In this document: positions 10,673 through 20,017 of the stretch, one piece after another
Numbering within the stretch: position 1 is the stretch's first letter
How the letters are laid out: the number at the start of each line of letters is the position of its first letter
Assembly (NCBI RefSeq): GCF_018919175.1
Contig: NZ_JAHLQL010000001.1
Span: forward strand, 620,001-684,000
Direction: 5' to 3'
DNA length: 64,000 nucleotides
Source of the DNA: Clostridium simiarum
GTDB lineage: Bacteria; Bacillota; Clostridia; Clostridiales; Clostridiaceae
Notes under the pieces: generated by a model
Seen by the model: the letters and a program-made list of their open reading frames with translations, nothing else
Told to the model about the DNA's origin: nothing
The model's database searches: none
Made by a program: the position numbers and the translations under genes

Positions 10673-11926
10673 TTAAGCAACACCTCCTGATAAATCCCTT
10701 TTTTCAAATATCTTAGTAGTTATAAATGTAATTAATCCTATAACCACAATTTGGATAATTATGCCATAAGTCTGTGTTGTTTTATACTTAGAAAAGAATA
10801 TATTTTGCAAATCCATATAAGACCATGGATTGATAAATCTTAAAATTCTACTAAAACTATTAATCATAGTACTCATATAGGTAATAAGCAATATAGCTAA
10901 GATTGCACCAAAACTTGCTGTGCTATCTTGAATCAATACAGATGCTGAAATTCCCATTATTGTTTGAAAAATAATTAATGCAATCATTGAAACTACTTGG
11001 ACACCTAAAGTTTTCAAAACAGAAATATAAACCTCTTGATTTGATGTAATAAATAAACTAAAATGTTCAATGCTTTCATTCATTCTAACGGGATAGCTTA
11101 AATCACCGAAACCATAAATAATTCCAACTGATATAGTTACCATTAGTAAAGGCACTAGTACCAAACAAATATTCAACAAGCTTCTTGCAATGTATTTTGA
11201 CCTGATTAAGCTTCTCCTGTTATAAGGAGCAGTATATATGGTATTATAGCTTCCTTCTTCAAATTCACTGGTATAAGATTCTATAGATAACATTAATACT
11301 ACTACTAATAAAATAAACACATTGATTTGATCAAAGTACCTTCTAAGATAATTGGCCATATTCAAAGTATATGGACTTATCTGGAATTCATTTCCTTTGT
11401 CCTGTATTTCTTGATAATCTGCAATTTGTTTCTCAATCTCTTCTTTTTCAAATCCACGCTCTTTTAACCATAAGTTATCAACTACACTATTTTCAACCCC
11501 CTTGATAATAACTTGATTAATAGACTTAGAGCTTTTTAAAATAGTTTTCAAATCTTCATCTTCAAGAATTTTTCCGTACTTTAATTTAAAGTAACCATTC
11601 TCTCTACTAAGATAATTTATGTAAAGTGATTGATATAACTCTATTTTCTTATCAATTTCTTCCGACTTCTTTTTATAAACAGGGTCAGATTCATTATCTT
11701 TATATTCCTCCTTTAATGCAATCAATTCTATTTTGGTACCATTGGCTGCTCCTGTATATTCTAGAACAGCATTTTCATTAAAGTTATATATTTTCTCTAT
11801 ATACTTTGTGTTTGAATAATTCATATAAAAAATTAAGGCTATGCAGTATAGAACCATACCAAAAAATATCACTATATTTTTTCGCTGTTTTAATTCTTTT
11901 AATAACTGATACTTAAGTATTTTCAT
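10673..11926 (-). CDS. ABC-2 type permease, second of a pair
   Basis: Integral membrane protein of 417 aa. One membrane segment lies near residues 16-36, followed by a large extracytoplasmic region (about 40-200) and then five C-terminal membrane segments (about 200-410). This layout is typical of ABC-2 permeases such as those of bacitracin- or lantibiotic-type exporters. It directly abuts the cyclophilin-like gene and lies 11 bases after the other permease, so the pair probably forms a heterodimer with the ATPase encoded at 9020-9910. The substrate cannot be read from the sequence. Confidence 0.8.
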   Translation of the reverse strand: MKILKYQLLKELKQRKNIVIFFGMVLYCIALIFYMNYSNTKYIEKIYNFNENAVLEYTGAANGTKIELIALKEEYKDNESDPVYKKKSEEIDKKIELYQSLYINYLSRENGYFKLKYGKILEDEDLKTILKSSKSINQVIIKGVENSVVDNLWLKERGFEKEEIEKQIADYQEIQDKGNEFQISPYTLNMANYLRRYFDQINVFILLVVVLMLSIESYTSEFEEGSYNTIYTAPYNRRSLIRSKYIARSLLNICLVLVPLLMVTISVGIIYGFGDLSYPVRMNESIEHFSLFITSNQEVYISVLKTLGVQVVSMIALIIFQTIMGISASVLIQDSTASFGAILAILLITYMSTMINSFSRILRFINPWSYMDLQNIFFSKYKTTQTYGIIIQIVVIGLITFITTKIFEKRDLSGGVA

Positions 11927-11937
11927 TTTATCCCCTC

Positions 11938-13251
11938 CTAATAAACAATTTCTTTCTTATTAAACACCCAAGCACTAATTCCAATCATAATAAGGATAGA
12001 AATCACCTGTATTACTGTAAGAGATAACAAGGTAAATGAGGATGCCCCACTAATAATATCTCTTACATTCAAGGCAAGCAGTGGATTAGGAAGTTCTGGA
12101 ATAAGCCTTAATAAACCATATAGTCCTCCAAATATACCTGCTGCAATTACTAATGCAATGGATTTTTTGTTAGTCAATGATGAAGCAAATACTGTAACAA
12201 TATTTACAAATACCGCAAATAGAACCATTTCTAGCGTAAAAATAATGGTTGCTTCGGTAAAACTGATAAGTTTTATTATGGGATATATGTTTTTGATTAG
12301 CGTATCCAAAGCTACTGGAACAGGTCCTAGATATTCAATTCCATTTGGCTCAGAAGCCGCTTTAACCAGATTCATTCCATTAATCCTTAGTGCTGTCCAT
12401 TGATTTGTTGTTGTTAAAATAGGCATCTTGAAGGAATGAAATCTACTTAAAACTCCAGAAAATAGAGTAACGATACATATGGAGATAATAATAACTGGAA
12501 GCACAGTGACTATGTTTGAAAATAATACTTTCAAGAAATAAGAAAACCTACTAATTGGTTGAGACAATACATTTCTTGTTATTCTTAATCGGTGTTCTTC
12601 GCTTATGGAATCAATACTTAACAATAATATAGTAATCAGAATAAATACAGGAATTATCTTATCCATGAGCTCATATAAAAACACCGCTTCATTAGCATCA
12701 TCCCTTTCTACGTATGAGATATTGTTTTTATAGCACCTATAAAGGTATTTCAGCTCTAGAGTCCACCTTATTAGCTCCATATCCATTATTTTAGTTGCCG
12801 TAGATACATTATATTCATTACCATTATTATCTGGATAGGTAATATCAGGGGCTATATCATTCCAAACTTCTTTTGTAAAATCCTCAAATATTCTCCTATT
12901 CTCTATACTAGAAAAAATGTTCATATGTATGATTCGTACAATCATTTCATGCTTATAAGCCTGAAGAAGATTTCCTTGATTTCGATTCTTGATTGCGTCA
13001 TCACTATTATCAAGCATCTTACTAAAGCCTATCTTTTCTTCCCCTTCAGTTATTCTTATCAAGCCCTCAGACACGAACCTATCTGATTGAGCAGCTACTG
13101 TTGAAAAATCTAAGTCTTTGATATTTCCATTATTAAAATCTTCACTTATTAGATTGCTAATAACACTCATACTTATTAGGATAAAAGCTATTATAAGTAT
13201 TGGCAAAGACTTCTTTTTTAGGATACGCCTGGCTTCATATCTCTCTAACAC
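11938..13251 (-). CDS. ABC-2 type permease, first gene of the export operon
   Basis: Membrane permease of 437 aa with the same plan as its neighbour: one N-terminal segment (about 17-37), a long outside loop, and five C-terminal segments (from about 195). The start is GTG at 13251, supported by GGGGGAGGATAAG just upstream. A second good AGGAGG site occurs further upstream at 13295-13300 without an ATG behind it. As the first gene of the operon it sits downstream of a 29-bp perfect palindrome (13445-13473) that may be an operator. Confidence 0.8.
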   Translation of the reverse strand: MLERYEARRILKKKSLPILIIAFILISMSVISNLISEDFNNGNIKDLDFSTVAAQSDRFVSEGLIRITEGEEKIGFSKMLDNSDDAIKNRNQGNLLQAYKHEMIVRIIHMNIFSSIENRRIFEDFTKEVWNDIAPDITYPDNNGNEYNVSTATKIMDMELIRWTLELKYLYRCYKNNISYVERDDANEAVFLYELMDKIIPVFILITILLLSIDSISEEHRLRITRNVLSQPISRFSYFLKVLFSNIVTVLPVIIISICIVTLFSGVLSRFHSFKMPILTTTNQWTALRINGMNLVKAASEPNGIEYLGPVPVALDTLIKNIYPIIKLISFTEATIIFTLEMVLFAVFVNIVTVFASSLTNKKSIALVIAAGIFGGLYGLLRLIPELPNPLLALNVRDIISGASSFTLLSLTVIQVISILIMIGISAWVFNKKEIVY

Positions 13252-13444
13252 CTTATCCTCCCCCCCTCTATATTTAATCTTTCTATTATTTTATTCCTCC
13301 TATATTTAGTACGTGCTTTTATTACATATGGTTACCTTTATGTTACAAATAAGTAATTAAAGTTCATTTTTTGTATTTTATCACAACTAATCCTGAATTG
13401 TTACTATTCATCTATCCTAAAAAATAATTTGTAACACTTCATAG

Positions 13445-13473
13445 ATATTTAGATATTATGAATATCTAAATAT
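13445..13473. repeat. 29-bp perfect palindrome, possible operator
   Basis: Two 13-base arms, ATATTTAGATATT and its exact complement, flank the triplet ATG. It lies about 190 bases upstream of the first ABC gene and has no T-run on either side, so it is more likely a protein-binding site than a terminator. No regulator gene is adjacent. Confidence 0.45.
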
Positions 13474-13568
13474 ACTAAGGAAATACTCTTATGGGTAAAC
13501 ATAAAAAACATAAATAAGATAGAGCATTTTTTTAATGAAAATTTATTAAACTTTTATATAAATAATAA

Positions 13569-13586
13569 AAGAGCATTTCTGCTCTT
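13569..13586 (-). terminator. Terminator after the activase/dehydratase gene
   Basis: Minus-strand hairpin with stem AAGAGCA/TGCTCTT, GAAA tetraloop and following TTTATTATT, 13 bases beyond the stop codon at 13599. Confidence 0.75.
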
Positions 13587-13598
13587 AATTTTTTATAT

Positions 13599-16500
13599 CT
13601 ATTTTATTTTTTCTAATTTCTCCAAATTTTTAGTGGCGGTTGAAAGCATAAGCTTCATTCTATTTAATTGATTTACTTCACTGGCACCAGGATCATAATC
13701 TATTGGCGTAATATTTAAATAAGGGTATCTTCTCTTAATCTCTCTGATCATCCCTTTTCCTATTACATGATTTGGTAAACAGGCAAATGGTTGTATACAA
13801 ATCATATTATTTACTCCAGACTCTAATAATTTTATGATTTCCGCCGTCAATAACCATCCTTCTCCAGCTTGATTACCAAGAGATAATATATCATCTGTTC
13901 TTTTTGCCAATTTTTCAATTGTTTCTGGTGGAGTAAATCTTTTGCTATTACTAAGTGATTTCTTCATTTCACTTATATAAGACTCTATGTATTTAATAGC
14001 TAACTTGCCGCCTAATAAATTTTTAAAATTTCCACCTAATTTCTCATATTTAAACTTTTGATTATAAGCACAATATAATAGAAAATACATTAAATCCGGC
14101 ATTATTACCTCTGCTCCTTCGTTTTCTAGTATTTCTATAATATTATTATTTGCTAAACTATGATACTTTAAGAAAATTTCCCCAACTATTGCTACCTTTG
14201 GCTTAATTATATTGTTAATTTTCAAATTATCAAATTCATTTATCATTTGATTTGTAATATTTTTAAATTCTTTAAAACTTCCACTAATTACATTGTTTTT
14301 ACATATTTCTAACCATTTTAAATAAAGTAGATCTGTTGAATTTTTTATCTTTTCATAAGGCCTTACTCTGTTTATCATTTTCATAAGCAGATCGCCATAA
14401 GTTACTGCCATCAGGCCTTTATTAATCATTGGTAGAGTTATTTTAAATCCTGGATTATTCTCTATTCCTTGAACGCTTAAAGATATAACTGGTACTTTTT
14501 CATACCCTGAATCCCTTAAAGCCTTTCTTATAAGAGCCACATAATTAGATGCTCTACAGGTTCCCCCTGTTTGAGAAATTGCTACAGAGGTATTGTTTAA
14601 ATCATACTTTCCAGATTTAAGTGCACTTATGATTTGACCTATCACTACAATGGAGGGATAACAAGCATCATTATTTACATACTTTAGTCCTTCTTCCATA
14701 GTCTCTTTATTAACCCTTGGTAATATCTTTAGATTATATCCAGAACTTTTAAAAGCAACTTCCAATAATTCAAAGTGTATTGGAGAAAATTGTGGAGCAA
14801 GTATTGTATGATTTTCTCTCATTTCCTTAGTAAATATAGATTTATCATAGGGTTTCATAATTTTCAATTTAGAAGTTCGTAGTTTATTTCTATTATCTAT
14901 AGCTGCCTTAAGAGAGCGTATTCTAATCTTAGCTGCACCTAAATTATTAACTTCATCTATTTTTAGTAATGTATATATTTTCCCAAAACCTTCTAATATC
15001 TCTTGTACTTGATCTGTAGCAACTGCATCTAATCCACATCCAAAAGAGTTTAATTGAACTAGCTCTAGATTTTCTTTATTTCCTACAAAATTTGCAGCCC
15101 TGTATGCTCTTGAATGATAAGTCCACTGATCAAGTACTCTTAATGGTCGTGGGATTTTAGCTAAATCAGCTACTGAATCCTCTGTAAAAACTGCTAACCC
15201 TTCTTCTGATATCATATTGGCTATGCCATGATTTATTTCTAAATCTAAATGGTAAGGTCTACCGCTTAATACAATGCCCTTTCCACCACTTTTATCTAAA
15301 TCTTCTAGAATTTCTAATGCTTTATTTTTTAAATCTTCTTTAACATTTTTAGCTTCTTCATAAGCTTTATCAATTGCAATGTTTATTTCTCTTTTACTTA
15401 TATCAAATACTCTTAATTCCTCATATAAATTTTTCTTCATTGATTTTCTATCATTAAAATTTAAGAATGGATTTTTATATGTAATCTGTCCACTTCTCAA
15501 AAATTCAATATTATTTTTAATAACCTCTGGATAAGAAATCACTATAGCACAATTGTAGTGATTATCTGCAGTTTCATCTTCTAGTTTTTCATAAGGAATA
15601 CATGGATAAAATATGAATTTTAATCCCTTTTTTATAAGACTTACTATATGACCATGAGCAATTTTTGCAGGATAACAAAGAGACTCTGATGGTATAGTAT
15701 CAATACCTTCATTATAAATTTTCTTTGTAGAATTTGGAGATAGTACTACCCTAAAACCTAGTTCTGTAAAAAAAGTGTACCAAAAGGGATAGTTTTCATA
15801 CATATTTAAAACTCTTGGTATCCCCACTTCTCCTCTTGTTGCCTCTTCTATGGTAAGAGGTTTATATCCAAAAATTCTTTTATATTTATAATCAAATAAG
15901 TTTACTCCTTTCTTTTTATTTTTAGTAACTCCTATACACCTTTCGCATCTATTACCAGAAATAAATTTTTTACCATTAGAAAATTTACTTATAGTAAGTA
16001 AACAGTTATTGCTACATAATCCACAATGATTAAATTCATTTGATACTTTAAATTTCTCAAGGTCAGATTCTGATAAAATACTAGAAACTTCGTTTTTATT
16101 ATAATTTTCTTTTGCAATAAGAGCAGCTCCAAATGCCCCCATAAGTCCAGCAATATCCGGCCTTATAGCCTCTTTTCCAGAAACTTTCTCAAAAGCCCTT
16201 AAAACAGCTTCATTATAAAAAGTTCCTCCCTGAACTATAATTTTTTCTCCAAGTTCTTCAGGATTTTTTATTTTTATAACTTTATAAAGAGCATTTTTAA
16301 TTACGGAATAAGATAATCCAGAGGATATATCTCCAATATCTGCTCCTTCTTTTTGGACTTGTTTAACTTTAGAATTCATGAATACGGTACACCTTGACCC
16401 TAAGTCTACTGGCCTTTGCGATAATAAACCTTGCCTTGAAAACTTTTCAATACTCATATTTAAGGATTGTGCAAACATATCAAGAAAAGAACCACATCCT

Positions 16501-17840
16501 GATGAACAAGCTTCATTTAATTGAATAGAATTTATCACTCCATCTTTTATCTTGATACACTTCATATCTTGACCTCCTATGTCAAGTATAAAGTCCACAC
16601 CTTTTAAAAAGTGCTCCGATGCTTTATAATGTGCGATGGTTTCAACTTCTCCAATGTCAATATTTAAAGCTGACTTTATTAGATATTCTCCATATCCAGT
16701 AACAGTTGCTTTAACAATTTTTATTTTTTCATTAATTTTACTGTATATATCTTTTAATATGTTTATGGTGCTTTCTAAAGGCTTTCCCTTATTATTATCA
16801 TAAAAAGAATATAATATAGCACCTTCATTATCTATTAATATAGCTTTAGTAGTTGTGGAACCAGCATCTATCCCTAGGAAGGCTTCACCTTCATATGTAG
16901 CTATATCTCTTCTTTTAGCCTTACAGTTATTATGCCTCTCTCTAAAGCTTTGTAATTCTTCTTCATCTTTAAATAATGGCTCTAATGTATATGAAGTAGA
17001 TACATTATTATTATCTAAGTTTTCAACAGATTTTAATAATTGTTCAAAGGTTATAACTTTTTCTTTTTTAGATTCAATAGCCGTACCAATAGCTACAAAT
17101 AGTTGAGAGTTTTGTGGAAATAATATTTCTTCCTGTTTTAATTTTAAAGTTTCAATGAATCTTTTTCTAAGCTCTGATAAATAATACAAAGGACCTCCTA
17201 AAAGTGCTACATTTCCCTTTATTGGCTTTCCGCAAGCAAGGCCACTTATAGTTTGATTTACAACAGCTTGAAATATAGATGCAGCTATATCTTCCTTTGT
17301 AGCTCCTTCATTTATAAGAGATTGTATATCAGTTTTTGCAAAAACTCCGCATCTTGCAGCAATGGGATAAATAATCTTATAATTTTTAGCTAACTCATTT
17401 AATCCTTTAGCATCAGTTTCAAGTAATGTAGCCATCTGATCTATAAAAGCTCCTGTTCCACCAGCACAAACTCCATTCATACGTTGTTCTAAACTATCTT
17501 CAAAGTATGTTATTTTTGCATCTTCTCCACCTAATTCTATGGCTACATCAGCAACATCTATAAAAGTTTCAATTGCTTTTGTGCAGGCAATAACCTCTTG
17601 AATAAAAGATAATCCTAAAAGATTAGAAAGAGATAATCCACTAGATCCTGTTACCATTGCCGTAATATTATAATCTTTATATTTATTAAAAGCTTCTTTT
17701 ATAAGTAAAGCTGTAGTTTCTTTTATATTAGAGTAGTGTCGTTCATATTTACTATAAATAATATTATCTTTCCCATCTAATAATACAAGCTTAATAGTAG
17801 TTGATCCTACATCAATCCCTAAATGTAATACTTCTTTCAT
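13599..17840 (-). CDS. Activase/2-hydroxyacyl-CoA dehydratase fusion protein
   Basis: Very large protein (1413 aa) of the CoA-substrate-specific enzyme activase family. Two ASKHA ATPase modules are visible: residues 5-260 ([29 protein letters not shown]) and about 320-580 ([29 protein letters not shown]). The Cys in these loops resemble the [4Fe-4S] ligands of HgdC. A Cys cluster (CGLCSNNC...CERC) follows near 605-640, then a DUF2229-type region, then an HgdB-like domain to the C-terminus. Family knowledge suggests ATP-driven one-electron activation of a radical dehydratase or reductase, but the substrate of these fusion proteins is not established. It stands alone with its own terminator. 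Confidence 0.85.
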   Translation of the reverse strand: MKEVLHLGIDVGSTTIKLVLLDGKDNIIYSKYERHYSNIKETTALLIKEAFNKYKDYNITAMVTGSSGLSLSNLLGLSFIQEVIACTKAIETFIDVADVAIELGGEDAKITYFEDSLEQRMNGVCAGGTGAFIDQMATLLETDAKGLNELAKNYKIIYPIAARCGVFAKTDIQSLINEGATKEDIAASIFQAVVNQTISGLACGKPIKGNVALLGGPLYYLSELRKRFIETLKLKQEEILFPQNSQLFVAIGTAIESKKEKVITFEQLLKSVENLDNNNVSTSYTLEPLFKDEEELQSFRERHNNCKAKRRDIATYEGEAFLGIDAGSTTTKAILIDNEGAILYSFYDNNKGKPLESTINILKDIYSKINEKIKIVKATVTGYGEYLIKSALNIDIGEVETIAHYKASEHFLKGVDFILDIGGQDMKCIKIKDGVINSIQLNEACSSGCGSFLDMFAQSLNMSIEKFSRQGLLSQRPVDLGSRCTVFMNSKVKQVQKEGADIGDISSGLSYSVIKNALYKVIKIKNPEELGEKIIVQGGTFYNEAVLRAFEKVSGKEAIRPDIAGLMGAFGAALIAKENYNKNEVSSILSESDLEKFKVSNEFNHCGLCSNNCLLTISKFSNGKKFISGNRCERCIGVTKNKKKGVNLFDYKYKRIFGYKPLTIEEATRGEVGIPRVLNMYENYPFWYTFFTELGFRVVLSPNSTKKIYNEGIDTIPSESLCYPAKIAHGHIVSLIKKGLKFIFYPCIPYEKLEDETADNHYNCAIVISYPEVIKNNIEFLRSGQITYKNPFLNFNDRKSMKKNLYEELRVFDISKREINIAIDKAYEEAKNVKEDLKNKALEILEDLDKSGGKGIVLSGRPYHLDLEINHGIANMISEEGLAVFTEDSVADLAKIPRPLRVLDQWTYHSRAYRAANFVGNKENLELVQLNSFGCGLDAVATDQVQEILEGFGKIYTLLKIDEVNNLGAAKIRIRSLKAAIDNRNKLRTSKLKIMKPYDKSIFTKEMRENHTILAPQFSPIHFELLEVAFKSSGYNLKILPRVNKETMEEGLKYVNNDACYPSIVVIGQIISALKSGKYDLNNTSVAISQTGGTCRASNYVALIRKALRDSGYEKVPVISLSVQGIENNPGFKITLPMINKGLMAVTYGDLLMKMINRVRPYEKIKNSTDLLYLKWLEICKNNVISGSFKEFKNITNQMINEFDNLKINNIIKPKVAIVGEIFLKYHSLANNNIIEILENEGAEVIMPDLMYFLLYCAYNQKFKYEKLGGNFKNLLGGKLAIKYIESYISEMKKSLSNSKRFTPPETIEKLAKRTDDILSLGNQAGEGWLLTAEIIKLLESGVNNMICIQPFACLPNHVIGKGMIREIKRRYPYLNITPIDYDPGASEVNQLNRMKLMLSTATKNLEKLEKIK

Positions 17841-18106
17841 AAACTTCTCGCTCCAGTACCATCTTTATTAATGTTCTTTATATCATGAATAATATCCATA
17901 ATATGTGAGCATCTTTTTATGATTCTACCCGTTTTGATACATAATATACCTATACAATACTGGTAAATTGGGGGAAAACCTCTTCAATTACACCAAAATC
18001 TCAATGATAATCTTCGAGAAAAGATATAGGGAGGGATCTATTACCAATTTAACTCTTGCACAATAATATCTCTATAACCCTCTCTATAATTTCTAACTGT
18101 GAAATA

Positions 18107-18152
18107 AAAAAGCATATGAATATATTTAATTAAATATATTCATATGCTTTTT
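18107..18152 (-). terminator. 46-bp perfect palindrome, terminator
   Basis: Each arm is AAAAAGCATATGAATATATTTAA against its exact complement, with no unpaired centre. A-run and T-run flank it on both sides, so it can end transcription in either direction. It probably ends the minus-strand hyp operon transcript about 280 bases after the methyltransferase stop codon. Confidence 0.75.
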
Positions 18153-18274
18153 CTTATCTATCTCTTACGTTAACACACAACTACCATTAGTTTTTAATAA
18201 TAATACTTTTTATTCTAATAATCATAAGTGTAAATCTTTTTATTCTTTTGATTTTTACGTTACTAAAGAAACAC

Positions 18275-18312
18275 CCCTGTAGCAACACTGTTTCTACAGT
18301 ATCACCACAGGG
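18275..18312 (-). ncRNA. 17-bp structured hairpin in the 3' UTR
   Basis: On the minus strand CCCTGTGGTGATACTGT and ACAGTGTTGCTACAGGG pair over all 17 positions around an AGAA loop. Four of the pairs are G·U wobbles in this orientation; on the plus strand they would be A·C mismatches, so the structure fits only a minus-strand RNA. It lies about 120 bases after the methyltransferase gene and upstream of the terminator. No T-run follows, so it is not itself a terminator. Its role is unknown. Confidence 0.5.
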
Positions 18313-18430
18313 TCTGTCCTATAATTCTACTCAATCTTCACCCATCTTATTTTTATTTGTATTTTTGATATTTTCTCTTAACTATTTTAAAAGTGACGGT
18401 GGCTTTTTTTATGCAATAATTATCAATTAA

Positions 18431-19024
18431 CTATCTGCATCCGATAATCACAAACATATCTGTGTTGTCTACTTCCTTCAGAACTTTCAAACCAGCATCT
18501 AGGAAATACTTTCTCATGATTTCCATTGTAGGCAAATTATCTTCTTTGACAGCATCATCCACTCCTTTATGAAGATTGTTGATTGCCTCTCTACTCTGAG
18601 AATGACAAATGGTAAGTTTGCCTCCAACTTTCAACTTTTGTGCCAGCTTGTGAACCGCTTCTTCTTTTCTGTATTGAAAATGAGGAAACATAGAATAGCA
18701 TATGACGTGGTCATAGATGATTTCATCCTCATTGGTATCCAGGACATCTCCACATTCAAAGCTGACATTATGGTATTTATTTTTTTTATAAGCCACCTCA
18801 ATCATTTTTTCAGCCATATCTATTGCCTTGATGCGACCTGATTTACTTACTCTTTGATAGAGACTGGGAATTAGTATGCCAGTACCTGTTCCCACATCTA
18901 GGATATAACTCCCTGACTTTATCTCAATCATATCCAGTATAGATTCCACTTTTATCATATCGTGATTACATATTTCATCCCAAGTGCTTGCTACACTATT
19001 GAAAAAATCTTTTTGTTCTTTCAT
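18431..19024 (-). CDS. Class I SAM-dependent methyltransferase
   Basis: Soluble 197-aa protein with the Rossmann methyltransferase pattern: motif I ILDVGTGTGILIPSL (about residues 39-53), the acidic motif II (IKAIDMAEKMIE), CGDVLDTN and the post-core VGGKLTICHSQSREA. It resembles small UbiE-like methyltransferases. The substrate is unknown. It is the last gene of the hyp operon, 10 bases after the ECF S-component gene, so the methylated product may belong to the same metal or cofactor pathway. Confidence 0.82.
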   Translation of the reverse strand: MKEQKDFFNSVASTWDEICNHDMIKVESILDMIEIKSGSYILDVGTGTGILIPSLYQRVSKSGRIKAIDMAEKMIEVAYKKNKYHNVSFECGDVLDTNEDEIIYDHVICYSMFPHFQYRKEEAVHKLAQKLKVGGKLTICHSQSREAINNLHKGVDDAVKEDNLPTMEIMRKYFLDAGLKVLKEVDNTDMFVIIGCR

Positions 19025-19034
19025 TTAAACTCAC

Positions 19035-19574
19035 CTACGCCGACTTGCGAAGTTCCGTAGTTGGGTTGAACTTTTTGGCAGCTAACACAATTGCAGGTAT
19101 GAAGATAATTTGTATTATGATTCCTGGGATCCCTTTAAGGATTGCACCTTGTACAAACACAACAGGGCTAGGCAATTTTGCCATAAAAAACGTTGCCAAT
19201 GTCCATACAGCAACACCAGCCATGACTCTTCCACATGCCATACTAATGATAAGGGACACATAGACATTCATTTTTAAGTTTCTGTAAAGCAAACTTACTA
19301 TGACACCATAAGTGGCAAGTTCAAGCATCATGTAAGGCAATACTGGAAAAAAGGGTGGCATCCCAGTTAATAATGAACTTATAAGCGGAGTAAACACACC
19401 TACTGCCAAGGCAAATGGCCATCCTAGAAAAAATCCAGCAATGAGCACAGGTATATGCATAGGCAAAAACACTGGACCGCCTCCCCCTATGGCATGAAAT
19501 GCTATGGGCAATACAAGACCCATGGCTATAAATACTCCTGATAATACTAATTCTTTGGTCATTTGATTTTTCAT
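19035..19574 (-). CDS. ECF transporter S component
   Basis: Substrate-binding membrane subunit of an energy-coupling-factor transporter (179 aa, about five or six membrane segments). It begins with MTKELVLSGVFIAMGLVLP and contains a glycine-rich segment and the PFFPVLPYMMLELATYG helix typical of this superfamily. No ATPase or EcfT genes lie nearby, so it would use a shared energising module. Its place between hypA and the methyltransferase suggests a substrate linked to this cluster, perhaps a metal or a cofactor precursor. The nickel-binding N-terminal motif of NikM proteins is absent. Confidence 0.82.
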   Translation of the reverse strand: MKNQMTKELVLSGVFIAMGLVLPIAFHAIGGGGPVFLPMHIPVLIAGFFLGWPFALAVGVFTPLISSLLTGMPPFFPVLPYMMLELATYGVIVSLLYRNLKMNVYVSLIISMACGRVMAGVAVWTLATFFMAKLPSPVVFVQGAILKGIPGIIIQIIFIPAIVLAAKKFNPTTELRKSA

Positions 19575-19587
19575 AATAACCTTCCTT

Positions 19588-19929
19588 TCAACAAGCTATG
19601 ATCTCTTTGATTAAAAACTCTCTACCACTGAGCACCTCCAAGTCATGGCTACCGCAGTCTGGGCATTGATTTCTGCACTGAATCAAATTAAATTCCTTAT
19701 AGCACTTATGGCATCTACCATTACCAGGCAACAATTCAATTTTCAGTTTTGTATCCTGCAATAGTGTACCATCCACTGCAGCGGGATAACAAGCTTCAAT
19801 ATACTTTGGTATAATCGAAGATATCTCACCAATCTGGAGCACCAAAGTATCAATTTTTGTAATTCCATTTTTTTTGGCAAAGTTTTCAACTGTTTTAACT
19901 ACTTTAATTACAACGCCCAATTCATGCAA
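19588..19929 (-). CDS. hypA: Nickel metallochaperone HypA
   Basis: HypA (113 aa) delivers nickel during maturation of NiFe enzymes. The start is TTG at 19929: it gives the N-terminus (M)HELG, keeping the nickel-binding His2 and Glu3, and AGAGGTG lies seven bases upstream. The zinc site is two CxxC pairs (CHKC and CPDC, about residues 74-97). It sits in one operon with hypB but with no hypC, D, E or F in the window, which hints at a nickel enzyme other than a classical hydrogenase, or at genes elsewhere. Confidence 0.93.
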   Translation of the reverse strand: MHELGVVIKVVKTVENFAKKNGITKIDTLVLQIGEISSIIPKYIEACYPAAVDGTLLQDTKLKIELLPGNGRCHKCYKEFNLIQCRNQCPDCGSHDLEVLSGREFLIKEIIAC

Positions 19930-19968
19930 ATGAATTCACCTCTACCTCTCTGAATCTAGAAACTTAGG

Positions 19969-19988
19969 GGTGGGCTTGCGTTCCCACC
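19969..19988 (-). other. Small GC-rich hairpin between two operon genes
   Basis: GGTGGG and CCCACC pair across an eight-base loop between the oxidoreductase stop and hypA. No T-run follows. It may protect or segment the message so that hypA is expressed at a different level. Confidence 0.4.
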
Positions 19989-20017
19989 GCCTTTTATTTA
20001 TTTTAATATCTATTTTT

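Larger units (their letters stand above)
13252..13598. promoter_or_regulatory. Leader region of the ABC export operon
   Basis: This 347-base gap holds the control region of the minus-strand export operon and the terminator of the gene upstream. On the minus strand a possible promoter reads TTGTAA, 16 bases, TGTAAT near 13325-13350; both boxes are imperfect. The ten-base word TGTTACAAAT near 13340 is repeated in inverted form near 13430. An AGGAGG motif at 13295-13300 has no start codon behind it, so a short leader gene may have decayed here. I see no precursor peptide gene. Confidence 0.4.
17841..18430. other. Gene-free region with 3' UTR structures
   Basis: These 590 bases hold the upstream region of the activase gene (right of 17840) and the long 3' untranslated region of the hyp operon. 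Two strong structures are present and listed separately: a hairpin at 18275-18312 and a 46-bp palindromic terminator at 18107-18152. No plausible reading frame was found on either strand. Confidence 0.5.

Noticed and set aside
19035..19574. Nickel-specific transporter NikM
   Set aside because: The N-terminal MHxxDG-type metal motif of NikM is absent, so only a generic ECF S component can be claimed.
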